A DNA stretch of 64,000 bases, taken from assembly GCF_014646515.1 (NCBI RefSeq), contig NZ_BMNK01000010.1, positions 265,586 to 329,585 of the forward strand, read 5' to 3'. Source of the DNA: Nonomuraea glycinis. Its GTDB lineage: Bacteria; Actinomycetota; Actinomycetes; Streptosporangiales; Streptosporangiaceae. Below, one piece after another: positions 24,966 through 33,777 of this stretch. Every line of letters begins with the position of its first letter. Position 1 is the stretch's first letter. Below the pieces are notes generated by a model, which saw nothing but the letters and a program-made list of their open reading frames with translations, searched no databases and was not told where the DNA came from. The position numbers and the translations under genes are program-made.

Positions 24966-26366
24966 GTGATCGAGGACGAGGTCGCGTTCGCGGCCATGGA
25001 GAGCCGGGACCCGCGTTTCGACGGGTGGTTCTACGTCGCCGTCACCACGACCGGCATCTACTGCCGCCCCAGCTGCCCGGCCGTCATGCCGAAGCCGCAG
25101 AACGTCCGGTTGTTCCCGACGGCGGCGGCGGCGCAGGTCAACGGCTTCCGGGCGTGCAGGAGGTGCCGTCCCGACGCGGCTCCCGGGTCGCCGGAGTGGA
25201 ACACGCGCACGGATCTGATCGGCCGGGCCATGCGGCTGATCGCCGACGGAGTCGTCGACCGTGAAGGAGTGGCCGGACTGGCCGCCCGGCTCGGCTACAG
25301 CCAGCGCCAGGTGCATCGCCGGCTCGTCGCCGAGGTCGGCGCCGGACCGCAGGCCCTGGCCAGGACGCAGCGGGCGCAGACCGCCCGGATGCTGCTGGAG
25401 GCCGGCCCGCTGCCGGTCAGCGAGGTGGCCTTCGCCGCCGGGTTCGCCAGCATCAGGCAGTTCAACGACACCATCAGGCAGGTGTACGCGACGACGCCGA
25501 GCGGGTTGCGCGGCGCCGGCAAGGGCACCCACCTGCCGGGGGTCACCACGGTGCGGCTCGCCTACCGGCCGCCCATGGACGTTCCCGCGATGCTGGCCTA
25601 CCTGGGCGCGCGGGCCGTCCCGGGCATCGAGCACCATGACGATGGCGTCTACAGCAGGTCGTTGTCGCTGCCGCACGGTGCGGGGGTGGTCACGTTGCGG
25701 CCCGGGGCCGGTCACCTGGTCTGCGAGATGCGGCTGGAGGATCTCAGGGACCTCGCCGCCGCGGTGCAGCGCTGCAGGCGGCTGCTCGACCTGGACGCGG
25801 ATCAGCAAGCCATCGACGCCTTCCTCGGCGCGGATCCGGGGCTGGGGCCGGTGGTCGCGGCCCGCCCCGGGCTGCGGCTGCCGGGCTGCGCCGACCCCGG
25901 CGAGCTGGCGATCCGGGCCGTGCTCAGCCGCCGGACGCGAGCCGCGACGGCGCGCGGTCGCCTCGCCGACCTGGTCAGAACGTATGGCAGGCCGCTCGCC
26001 ACCCCGTTCGGCGAGATCACGCACCTGTTTCCTGACATGTCGGTCCTGGCGGAGGTCGCGTCCGCCGGCCGTGTCCAGCGGGAGCTGGCCCGCGCGCTGG
26101 CCGGGGAGACGCTCAGGCTGGACGCCGGATGCGATCCTTACCGCGTGCGCGAACAGCTGCTCGCCATCCCGGGGATGAGCCGGTGGGCGATCTCCTGCAT
26201 TCGGATGAGGGTCCTCGGCGACCCCGACGTCCTCATGCCCGGTCTGCCGGTGCGCCGTGCCGTGCACCGGTTGGCGGCCCATCCGGACCGATGGCGTCCC
26301 TGGCGCTCCTACGCCATGCGGCATCTGACGCTCATGCCCCCCACGTGCGGCGGGCGGGAAACATAA
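24966..26366 (+). CDS. Ada-AlkA fusion: methylphosphotriester-sensing regulator with DNA glycosylase domain
   Basis: 466 residues from a GTG at 24966. N-terminal Ada zinc domain with Cys33, Cys37, Cys64 and Cys67 (YCRPSC, CRRC); Cys33 is the expected methyl acceptor. An AraC-type helix-turn-helix follows (about 85-180), then the AlkA N-domain and a helix-hairpin-helix domain (LLAIPGMSRW near 400). In AlkA the catalytic Asp lies in the FPGDD segment; here the matching stretch at 424-431 reads MPGLPVRR with no Asp, so glycosylase activity is doubtful. The Cys sites suggest sensing is intact. No ribosome site precedes the start; leaderless translation is possible. Confidence 0.9.
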   Translation: MIEDEVAFAAMESRDPRFDGWFYVAVTTTGIYCRPSCPAVMPKPQNVRLFPTAAAAQVNGFRACRRCRPDAAPGSPEWNTRTDLIGRAMRLIADGVVDREGVAGLAARLGYSQRQVHRRLVAEVGAGPQALARTQRAQTARMLLEAGPLPVSEVAFAAGFASIRQFNDTIRQVYATTPSGLRGAGKGTHLPGVTTVRLAYRPPMDVPAMLAYLGARAVPGIEHHDDGVYSRSLSLPHGAGVVTLRPGAGHLVCEMRLEDLRDLAAAVQRCRRLLDLDADQQAIDAFLGADPGLGPVVAARPGLRLPGCADPGELAIRAVLSRRTRAATARGRLADLVRTYGRPLATPFGEITHLFPDMSVLAEVASAGRVQRELARALAGETLRLDAGCDPYRVREQLLAIPGMSRWAISCIRMRVLGDPDVLMPGLPVRRAVHRLAAHPDRWRPWRSYAMRHLTLMPPTCGGRET

Positions 26367-26472
26367 CTGATCGCCGGTGCATGTCCATCCGGTTGCCTGG
26401 AGCACGCCGTCGCGGCTCCCGGGAGCCGGTGAAAGACAGACCTTGTTCGGAGGTTCGCGGAGCCTTATGTTC

Positions 26473-26480
26473 GTTGCGTA
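26473..26480 (+). promoter_or_regulatory. Second half-site GTTGCGTA upstream of the demethylation operon
   Basis: GTTGCGTA at 26473-26480 repeats at 26492-26499, 19 bases (about two helical turns) downstream, inside the full operator-like element. The direct repeat supports side-by-side binding of a dimeric regulator. Confidence 0.5.
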
Positions 26481-26489
26481 GTCCGGTGC

Positions 26490-26508
26490 GTGTTGCGTAA
26501 TAAGGAAC
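26490..26508 (+). promoter_or_regulatory. IclR-type operator candidate of the dimethylglycine/sarcosine operon
   Basis: A 19-base element that matches, at 15 of 19 positions, the element across the start codon of the IclR gene at 37746-38483. Shared form: GTGTTGCGnnATnAGnAAC. It lies 14 bases before the ATG at 26523, just upstream of the GGAGG. IclR regulators commonly bind such sites and autoregulate; the assignment here is inference from the match. Confidence 0.6.
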
Positions 26509-26522
26509 AACCGGAGGGCCCC

Positions 26523-28946
26523 ATGACAAGCCGGCCTCGTTTAGTGATCATCGGAGCCGGCATCGTCGGCTGTGCCCTGGCGGACGAGCTCACCGTCCGG
26601 GGATGGACGGACGTCACCGTCGTCGACCGAGGGCCGCTCTTCGCGACCGGCGGATCTAGCTCGCACGCCCCCGGCCTGGTGTTCCAGACGAACCCGTCGA
26701 AGACCATGACCGAGTTCGCCTCCTACACCGCGCGCAAGTACACCGAGCTCGGCTGCTTCGAGCAGGTGGGCGGCCTGGAGGTCGCCACCACCGAGGAGCG
26801 CTGGCAGGACCTGCACCGCAAGCACGGCTGGGCCGAGTCCTGGGGCGTCGAGGGCGAGCTGGTGGACGCCGCGCGGTGCGCCGAGCTGTGGCCGCTGCTC
26901 GACCGAAGCCAGGTGCTCGGCGGGTTCCACGTGCCCACCGACGGGCTCGCGGCGGCCGTGAGCTGCTGCGAGAAGCAGGCCGGGCGGGCCGGCGAGCGGG
27001 GCGCCAGGTTCCTGGCCGGGCACACGGTGGTGGACGTCCTGCACAAGGGCGGCAGGGTCACCGGCGTGGCCGTGGAGACCGCCGCCGGCCACCGCGTCAT
27101 CGAGGCGGACGTGGTCGTGTGCGCCGCCGGATTCTGGGGACCGGCGATCGGCGCGATGGCGGGGCTGACCGTCCCGCTGCAGCCACTGGCCCACCAGTAC
27201 GCCAAGTCAGGGCCGCTGGCCGTGACACGGTCCGGGCCGGGAAGTGGCCCCATCCTGCGCCACCAGGACCGCGACCTCTACTTCCGCCACCACGGCGACC
27301 GCGTCGGCGTGGGCTCCTACGCGCACCGGCCGATGCCGGTCGCCCAGCACGAGATCGGCCCCAAGGGCACCACGATGCCGTCGGTGCAGAAGTTCACCGA
27401 GGAGGACTTCGACCCTGCCTGGTGGGACGCCGGCGAGCTGCTGCCCGCGCTGCGGACGTCCAGGTACGAGGACGGCATCAACGGGATCTTCTCCTTCACC
27501 TCCGACGGGTTCCCGCTGATCGGGGAGGCGCCGGAGCTCGACGGGTTCTGGGTGGCCGAGGCGGTCTGGGTCACCCACTCGGCCGGCGTCGCCAAGGCGG
27601 TGGCCGAGCTGCTGGTCGACGGGCACAGCGGCGTCGACCTGCACGAGTGCGAGCTCAACCGGTTCGAGCCGGTCCAGCTCGCCCCCGCCTTCGTCACCGA
27701 GCGCGGCAAGCAGAACTTCGTCGAGGTCTACGACGTCATCCATCCGCTGCAGCCGATGGAGTCGCCGCGGCCGATGCGTACCAGCCCCTTCTACGTGCGC
27801 CAGCTGGAGCTGGGCGGTCACTTCCTGGAGGCTTCCGGGTGGGAGCGGCCGCACTGGTTCGAGGCGAACGCGCCGCTGCTGGAGGATCTCGTACGGGAGC
27901 ACGGCGAGGAGTCCGAGCCGATGCTGGGCACGGCCCGGCGTCAGGAGTGGGCCGCCCGCTACTGGTCGCCGATCGCCGCCGCGGAGTCGTACGCCACCCG
28001 GGAGAGCGTGGCGCTCTACGACATGACCCCGCTCAAGCGGATCGAGGTCGGCGGGGCGCGGGCGGCGGCGTTCCTGCAGCGGCTGACCACCAACAACGTG
28101 GACAAGAAGCCCGGCTCGGTCACCTACTCGCTGCTGCTCGACGCCAAGGGCGGCATCCGGTCGGACCTCACGGTGGCGCGGCTGGCGGAGGACCGGTTCC
28201 AGATCGGCGCCAACGGCAACCTGGACCTCGACTGGATCACCCGGCACGCGCCGGGCGGCGTCTACGTGCGCGACATCACGCCGGGCACCTGCTGCGTGGG
28301 CGTGTGGGGGCCGCGGGCCAGGGAGCTGGTCCAGCCGCTGACCGACCTGGACCTGTCGCACGAAGGCTTCCCCTACTTCACCTGTAAGAGCGGATATATC
28401 GGCCAGGTGCCGGTGACGGCGATGCGTGTCTCGTACGTCGGTGAGCTGGGCTGGGAGCTCTACACCACCGCCGACCTGGGCCTGAAGCTGTGGGACACGC
28501 TCTGGGGGACCGGGCTGCCGATCGCGGGCGGCCGGGCCGCGTTCACCAGCCTCCGGGTGGAGAAGGGATATCGGCTCTGGGGCGTCGACATGACGCCCGA
28601 GCACAACCCGTACGAGGCCGGGCTGGGCTTCGCGGTCAGGAAGGACAAGGACTTCGTCGGCCGCGACGCCCTGTCGGCGGACGTCACCCGCAAGCTGACG
28701 CCGCTGCTCAGCGCCGAGGTGGTCATGGGCAAGGAGCCGGTACGGCACCAGGGCCGCACCGTCGGCTACGTCACCAGCGCCGCCTACGGGCACACCATCC
28801 GGCGTCCCATCGCGTACGCCTGGCTGCCGATCGACCTGGCCACCCCCGGGACACAGCTGGATATTTCCTATTTCGGGCGGCGGGTTCCCGCCGAGGTCGC
28901 CGCCGAGCCGCTGTACGACCCCCAGATGGAGAAGATCCGCCGGTGA
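26523..28946 (+). CDS. Dimethylglycine/sarcosine dehydrogenase-type FAD oxidoreductase with GcvT domain
   Basis: 807 residues. N-terminal DAO domain with dinucleotide fold IIGAGIVGC at 9-17 and SSHAPGLVFQTNPSKTMTEF; a central FAO_M segment; then a GcvT-like folate domain from about 430 (YATRESVALYDMTPLKRIEVGG) to a GcvT C-terminal barrel. Such enzymes oxidise dimethylglycine (or sarcosine) and pass the one-carbon unit to tetrahydrofolate. GGAGG is five bases before the ATG. First gene of a tightly packed operon: the next start overlaps its stop (GTGA). An IclR-type operator lies directly upstream. Dimethylglycine rather than sarcosine is inferred because sarcosine oxidase genes follow. Confidence 0.88.
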   Translation: MTSRPRLVIIGAGIVGCALADELTVRGWTDVTVVDRGPLFATGGSSSHAPGLVFQTNPSKTMTEFASYTARKYTELGCFEQVGGLEVATTEERWQDLHRKHGWAESWGVEGELVDAARCAELWPLLDRSQVLGGFHVPTDGLAAAVSCCEKQAGRAGERGARFLAGHTVVDVLHKGGRVTGVAVETAAGHRVIEADVVVCAAGFWGPAIGAMAGLTVPLQPLAHQYAKSGPLAVTRSGPGSGPILRHQDRDLYFRHHGDRVGVGSYAHRPMPVAQHEIGPKGTTMPSVQKFTEEDFDPAWWDAGELLPALRTSRYEDGINGIFSFTSDGFPLIGEAPELDGFWVAEAVWVTHSAGVAKAVAELLVDGHSGVDLHECELNRFEPVQLAPAFVTERGKQNFVEVYDVIHPLQPMESPRPMRTSPFYVRQLELGGHFLEASGWERPHWFEANAPLLEDLVREHGEESEPMLGTARRQEWAARYWSPIAAAESYATRESVALYDMTPLKRIEVGGARAAAFLQRLTTNNVDKKPGSVTYSLLLDAKGGIRSDLTVARLAEDRFQIGANGNLDLDWITRHAPGGVYVRDITPGTCCVGVWGPRARELVQPLTDLDLSHEGFPYFTCKSGYIGQVPVTAMRVSYVGELGWELYTTADLGLKLWDTLWGTGLPIAGGRAAFTSLRVEKGYRLWGVDMTPEHNPYEAGLGFAVRKDKDFVGRDALSADVTRKLTPLLSAEVVMGKEPVRHQGRTVGYVTSAAYGHTIRRPIAYAWLPIDLATPGTQLDISYFGRRVPAEVAAEPLYDPQMEKIRR

Positions 28947-30145
28947 CCCACCCCGACTTCCTCTGGCGCAACCCCGACCCCAAGCCCGCCTACGACGTGG
29001 TCATCGTCGGCGCCGGCGGGCACGGCCTGGCCACCGCCTACTACCTGGCGCGCAACCACGGCATCACCAACGTGGCCGTCCTGGAGAAAGGCTGGCTGGC
29101 CGGCGGGAACATGGCCCGCAACACCACCGTCATCCGCTCCAACTACCTGTGGGACGAGAGCGCCGCGATCTACGAGCACTCGCTGAAACTGTGGGAGGGG
29201 CTCAGCGAGGAGCTCGACTACGACCTGCAGTTCAGCCAGCGCGGCGTGCTCAACCTCGCGCACAGCCTCGCCGACGTGCGCGAGGCCAGGCGACGGGTCA
29301 ACGCCAACCGGCGGAGCGGCGTCGACGCCGAATGGCTCGACCCCGACGAGGTCAAGAAGTTCTGCCCGATCATCAACGTCTCCGAGCGAGCCCGCTACCC
29401 GGTCATGGGCGCCACCCTGCAGCGGCGCGGCGGCATCGCCAAGCACGACCACGTGGCCTGGGCGCTGGCCCGCAAGGCCGACGCCTACGGCATCGACCTG
29501 ATCCAGGGTTGCGAGGTGACCGGCTTCGAGATCAGCGGCGGCCGGGTGCTGGCCGTGGAGACCTCGCGCGGCAGGATCGCGGCGGGCAAGGTCGCGCTCG
29601 CCTCCGCCGGGCACACCTCCGTGCTGGCCGACCAGGCCGGGATCCGGCTGCCGCTGCAGTCACACCCGCTGCAGGCGCTGGTGTCGGAGCTGCTGGAGCC
29701 GGTGCTCGACTGCGTGGTCATGTCGAACGCCGTGCACGTCTACGTCAGCCAGGCGCACAAGGGGGAGCTGGTGATGGGCGCGGGCATCGACTCCTACAAC
29801 TCCTACGGCCAGCGCGGCGCCTTCCACGTCATCGAGGCGCAGATGGCGGCGGCGCTGGAGCTGTTCCCGCTGTTCAGCCGGGTACGGGTGCTGCGCACCT
29901 GGGCGGGCATCGTGGACGTGTCCCCCGACGCCTCGCCGATCATCGGCACGACCCCGGTGGACGGCCTGTACGTCAACGCGGGCTGGGGCACCGGCGGGTT
30001 CAAGGCCACGCCGGGCGCGGGCTGGGTGTACGCCCACACGATCGCGCACGGCGAGCCGCATCCCCTCGCGGAACCGTTCGCCCTGGACAGGTTCACCACG
30101 GGGGCGCTCATCGACGAGCACGGCGCGGCGGCGGTGGCGCACTGA
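28943..30145 (+). CDS. soxB: Sarcosine oxidase beta subunit
   Basis: 400 residues, very like the heterotetrameric corynebacterial enzyme. Subunit beta holds FAD and the covalent FMN and carries the sarcosine oxidation site. FAD fold VVIVGAGGHGLATAYYLA at 19-36; His168 in AKHDHVAW corresponds to the covalent-FMN His of the Corynebacterium enzyme (His173 there, five-residue offset). The C-terminus ends in the conserved DEHGAAAVAH. GTG start overlaps the preceding stop, and soxD starts at its last stop base, so translation is coupled. Confidence 0.96.
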   Translation: MTHPDFLWRNPDPKPAYDVVIVGAGGHGLATAYYLARNHGITNVAVLEKGWLAGGNMARNTTVIRSNYLWDESAAIYEHSLKLWEGLSEELDYDLQFSQRGVLNLAHSLADVREARRRVNANRRSGVDAEWLDPDEVKKFCPIINVSERARYPVMGATLQRRGGIAKHDHVAWALARKADAYGIDLIQGCEVTGFEISGGRVLAVETSRGRIAAGKVALASAGHTSVLADQAGIRLPLQSHPLQALVSELLEPVLDCVVMSNAVHVYVSQAHKGELVMGAGIDSYNSYGQRGAFHVIEAQMAAALELFPLFSRVRVLRTWAGIVDVSPDASPIIGTTPVDGLYVNAGWGTGGFKATPGAGWVYAHTIAHGEPHPLAEPFALDRFTTGALIDEHGAAAVAH

Positions 30146-30393
30146 TGCTGCTCATCGACTGCCCGCACTGCGGCCCGCGCGACGAGATCGAGTTCCGGTA
30201 CGGCGGACAGGCCGGCATCGCCTACCCCGACACGCCGGGGGAGCTGACGGACACCGAGTGGGCCGCGTACGTGTTCCTGCGCGACAACCCCAAGGGCTGG
30301 TTCCGGGAGCGCTGGTTCCACGTGCACGGCTGCCGGACGTGGTTCACCGTGGACCGCCACACGGTCACCCACGAATTCCGGCAATCCCCCTGA
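30145..30393 (+). CDS. soxD: Sarcosine oxidase delta subunit
   Basis: 82 residues. Small zinc-binding subunit; Cys6, Cys9, His59 and Cys63 are at the same positions as the zinc ligands of the Corynebacterium subunit. Landmarks CPHCGPRDEIEFRYGG and NPKGWFRERWFHVHGCRTWF are intact. The ATG overlaps the soxB stop by one base (TGATG). Confidence 0.95.
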   Translation: MLLIDCPHCGPRDEIEFRYGGQAGIAYPDTPGELTDTEWAAYVFLRDNPKGWFRERWFHVHGCRTWFTVDRHTVTHEFRQSP

Positions 30394-30425
30394 CCTCCCC
30401 AAGCCGCCCCGCTGTAGGAGATGCG

Positions 30426-33400
30426 ATGACCCGTCTGCCTTCGGGCGGTCTGATCGACCGCTCGGTCACGCTCCCGTTCCACTTCGACGGCCGCCCGCTG
30501 CACGGGCATCCGGGTGACACGCTCGCCTCGGCCCTGCTGGCCGGCGGCGTGCGGGTGGTGGGGCACAGCGTGGACCTGGGCCGCCCGCGCGGCATCTTCT
30601 CCGCCGGGCCCGAGGAGCCGAACGCGCTGGTCCGCGTCGACGCCGATCCGATGCTCGCCGCCACCACCGTGGAACTGCGCGCCGGGCTCCAGGCGTGGAG
30701 CCTGCGCGGCAAGGGCCGGGTGGACCCGGACGCCGTGGACGAACGCCGCGCCGACAAGGGCTACCTGCACTGCGACGTGCTGGTGGTCGGCGGCGGACCG
30801 GCCGGGCTGGCGGCCGCGCTGGCCGCGGGGGAGACGGGCGGGCGGGTGATCCTGCTGGACGACCAGCCGAGACTCGGCGGCGACCTGCTGAGCAGCCGCG
30901 TCCTGCTGGACGGCGCGCCCGCCCTGGACTGGGTCACCGCGACCGAGAGCCGCCTGGCCGCGCTCCCGGAGGTCCGCGTCCTGGTCAGGACCACCGCGAT
31001 CGGCTACTACGACCACAACTACCTGGTCGCCGTCGAGCGCCGCTCCTCGGGTGAGCGCCTGTGGCACCTGCGCGCCCGCCGCGTCGTGCTCGCCACCGGC
31101 GCCCACGAGCGGTCGCTGCCCTTCCCGGGCAACGACCGTCCCGGCGTCATGCTCGCCTCCGCCGCCCGCGCCTACGTCAACAGGTACGCGGTACGGCCGG
31201 GCAGCCGGGCCGTCGTCTACGCCTGCGCCGACTCCGGGTACGAGGCCGCCCGCGACCTTGAGGCGGCCGGCGTGGAGATCGCCGCCATCGTCGACCCGCG
31301 CCCCCAGGGCCTGGCCGGAGCCCTGTCCGGCCGTACCGTCACCGGCACCACCGCCGACGCCGAGGGCCTGCTCACCGGCGTCCGGATCGGCGACCGGCAC
31401 GTGGCGGCCGACCTGCTCGCGGTGGCCGGCGGCTGGAACCCCGCCGTTCACCTCTTCAGCCAGTCCCAGGGCAGGGTCGTCTTCGACGACACCCTCCAGG
31501 CGTTCATCCCCGGCCCGTCGGCCCAGGCCGAACGCTCGGCAGGCGCGTGCAGAGGCCTGTACGGCACCCGCGAGGCCATCGAGGACGGCCATAAAGCAGG
31601 CACCACCGCCGCCCGCTGCGACGCTGCCCATCACGCGACCCGCGACGCAGCCCATCACGCGACCCGCGACGCAGCCCATCACGCGACCCGCGACGAAGCG
31701 CACGACGCGCCTTCCCCCACAGCCCGCAGCGGACCCGGCCAGGCGGGGCATGAGGCTCCTCAAGCGCTGTCGAGCGATGAGCCCGCTCTGCGTCCGCCCG
31801 CCGTGCACTGGGGTGAACTCGCGCCGGACCCCACGACGTTCGTCGACCTGCAGCGGGATGTCACGGTCGCCGACCTGGCCAGGGCCGTGGGCACCGGGAT
31901 GCGCTCGGTCGAGCACGTCAAGCGCTTCACCACCGCCGGCACCGGCGCCGACCAGGGCAAGACCTCGGGTGCGCTGATGGCGGGGGTGATGTCCCAGCTG
32001 CTCGGAACCGCCCCAGGACAGACGGGTACGACCACATTTCGCCCGCCGTACCTGCCGGTGGCCTTCGGCACGCTGGCGGGCCGTGACCGTGGGGAGCTGT
32101 CCGACCCGGTCAGGACGACGGCGCTGCACGGCGCGCATGTCGACAGGGGGGCGGTGTTCGAGGACGTCGGCCAGTGGAAGCGGCCGTGGTACTTCCCGCT
32201 GGACGGCGAGACGATGGACGAGGCCGTGTCCCGGGAGTGCCGCGCGGCCCGCACCGGGGTGGCCGCGATGGACGCCTCCACCCTGGGGAAGATCGACATT
32301 CAAGGTCGTGACGCGGGCGCTTTTCTCGACCGGATCTACACCAACATGTACTCCACGCTCGCCGTCGGCGCCTGCCGCTACGGCCTGATGTGCACCGCCG
32401 ACGGGATGGTCTTCGACGACGGCACCACCGCCAGGCTCGGCGAGCACCACTACCTCATGACCACCACCACCGGCAACGCGGCGGCGGTGCTCGACTGGCT
32501 GGAGGAGTGGCGGCAGACCGAATGGCCGGAGCTCGACGTCCACTTCACGTCCGTCACCGACCACTGGGCCACGGTGGCGATCGTCGGCCCCCGAGCCCGT
32601 GCCGTACTCGCCGCCGTCGCGCCGGGGGCACTGGAGCTCGCCTTCATGAGATGCGCGGAGACCGAGGTGCTCGGCGTGCCGGGACGGGTGTTCCGGATCA
32701 GCTTCTCCGGTGAGCTGGCCTACGAGGTGAACGTGCCCTGGCCGTGCGGCAGGTCCCTCTGGGAGAGCGTGCTGGCCCTGGGCGCGGTGCCGTACGGGAC
32801 GGAGAGCATGCACGTGCTGCGCGCCGAGAAGGGCTTCCCCATCGTCGGCCAGGAAACCGACGGCACCGTCACCCCGCAGGACCTCGGCATGTCGTGGATC
32901 GTCGCCAACCGCAAGCCCGACTACGTCGGCAAGCGCTCACACGCCCGCCCCGACACCGCCCGCGCCGGCCGCAAGACCCTGATCGGCCTCCTCCCCGACG
33001 ACCCCACGGCCCCCCTCATGGAGGGTGCCCAGCTCATCCCCTCCCCAGGCGCTACGCGCATGCTCGGCCACGTGACCAGCGGCTACGCCAGCGCCACACT
33101 GGGCCGTACGTTCGGGCTCGCCCTGGCACGGGACGTCGCCCCGGGCGACCGGCTCACCGCCGTGTCCGGATCCTCCGCCACCGCCGTGACAGTCGTCGAC
33201 CCGGTCTTCTACGACCCGGAGAACACCCGCCGCGACGGCGACCCCGCCTCCCCGGACGGCGACGCCGGCGTGCCGGGGGTCGTTCCAGGGGTCTGCCGCG
33301 CCGAGAGCCCGGCCGCTCACGTCGCCGCTCGCTTCGCGGCGGCGAGTTCCGATGCCGTACGGCTCCGCGAGCTGCCCTCGATGCCCATGTGGGAGGTCCG

Positions 33401-33716
33401 AGGCGACGACCCCGGTGCCGGGCTGCGACTCGGCCCCGACTGGTGGCTGGTGACCGGCGACGCAAGCCGGGAGGGGTGGGTGGAGGTGTCGGGGCAGCGG
33501 ACGGTGCTGGAGTTGGCGGGGCCGGGTGCTCTGGAGGTGCTGATCACCGGGTGTCCCCTCGACCTGCACCCCTCGGTGTTCACCGGTCATGCCCAGACGC
33601 TCCTGGCGAAGACGCCGGTGATCCTGGAGCGCGACGGCGACGCGTTCCGGATCTACGTCCGCTCCTCTTACACCCGTTACCTAGCCAAATGGCTACTTGA
33701 CGCTCTTGGGCGGTAA
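30426..33716 (+). CDS. Sarcosine oxidase alpha-gamma fusion (SoxA-SoxG)
   Basis: 1096 residues, longer than a normal alpha subunit (about 960). Alpha part: N-terminal 2Fe-2S-like fold (HPGDTLASALLAGG), NAD(P)-binding GGGPAGL from about 122, a second dinucleotide segment, BFD-like middle and a GcvT-like folate domain (about 600-925). After a linker near 935-955, residues about 956-1096 resemble the gamma subunit (LRELPSMPMWEVRG, WWLVTGD, VRSSYTRYLAKWLLDALG). No separate soxG is found. Residues about 400-445 are an insertion with three AAHHATRD repeats. The product should oxidise sarcosine to glycine, giving H2O2 and methylene-folate. GGAG precedes the ATG; soxD ends 32 bases earlier. Confidence 0.9.
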   Translation: MTRLPSGGLIDRSVTLPFHFDGRPLHGHPGDTLASALLAGGVRVVGHSVDLGRPRGIFSAGPEEPNALVRVDADPMLAATTVELRAGLQAWSLRGKGRVDPDAVDERRADKGYLHCDVLVVGGGPAGLAAALAAGETGGRVILLDDQPRLGGDLLSSRVLLDGAPALDWVTATESRLAALPEVRVLVRTTAIGYYDHNYLVAVERRSSGERLWHLRARRVVLATGAHERSLPFPGNDRPGVMLASAARAYVNRYAVRPGSRAVVYACADSGYEAARDLEAAGVEIAAIVDPRPQGLAGALSGRTVTGTTADAEGLLTGVRIGDRHVAADLLAVAGGWNPAVHLFSQSQGRVVFDDTLQAFIPGPSAQAERSAGACRGLYGTREAIEDGHKAGTTAARCDAAHHATRDAAHHATRDAAHHATRDEAHDAPSPTARSGPGQAGHEAPQALSSDEPALRPPAVHWGELAPDPTTFVDLQRDVTVADLARAVGTGMRSVEHVKRFTTAGTGADQGKTSGALMAGVMSQLLGTAPGQTGTTTFRPPYLPVAFGTLAGRDRGELSDPVRTTALHGAHVDRGAVFEDVGQWKRPWYFPLDGETMDEAVSRECRAARTGVAAMDASTLGKIDIQGRDAGAFLDRIYTNMYSTLAVGACRYGLMCTADGMVFDDGTTARLGEHHYLMTTTTGNAAAVLDWLEEWRQTEWPELDVHFTSVTDHWATVAIVGPRARAVLAAVAPGALELAFMRCAETEVLGVPGRVFRISFSGELAYEVNVPWPCGRSLWESVLALGAVPYGTESMHVLRAEKGFPIVGQETDGTVTPQDLGMSWIVANRKPDYVGKRSHARPDTARAGRKTLIGLLPDDPTAPLMEGAQLIPSPGATRMLGHVTSGYASATLGRTFGLALARDVAPGDRLTAVSGSSATAVTVVDPVFYDPENTRRDGDPASPDGDAGVPGVVPGVCRAESPAAHVAARFAAASSDAVRLRELPSMPMWEVRGDDPGAGLRLGPDWWLVTGDASREGWVEVSGQRTVLELAGPGALEVLITGCPLDLHPSVFTGHAQTLLAKTPVILERDGDAFRIYVRSSYTRYLAKWLLDALGR
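31623..31694. repeat. Three 24-bp in-frame repeats encoding AAHHATRD
   Basis: Units at 31623-31646, 31647-31670 and 31671-31694; one base differs in the first. They encode a His-rich stretch in the insertion between the dinucleotide-binding part and the BFD-like part of the alpha subunit. Confidence 0.92.
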
Positions 33717-33777
33717 ATGGTCAACAGAACGGAGATTGATATACCTAGACTTTGCAATCACGAGTCTGGGAGCTTAC

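Noticed and set aside
26367..26522. Glycine riboswitch before the demethylation operon
   Set aside because: The product is glycine, so one was sought, but the 156 bases show no paired glycine-aptamer cores; the operator-like element is the only clear signal.
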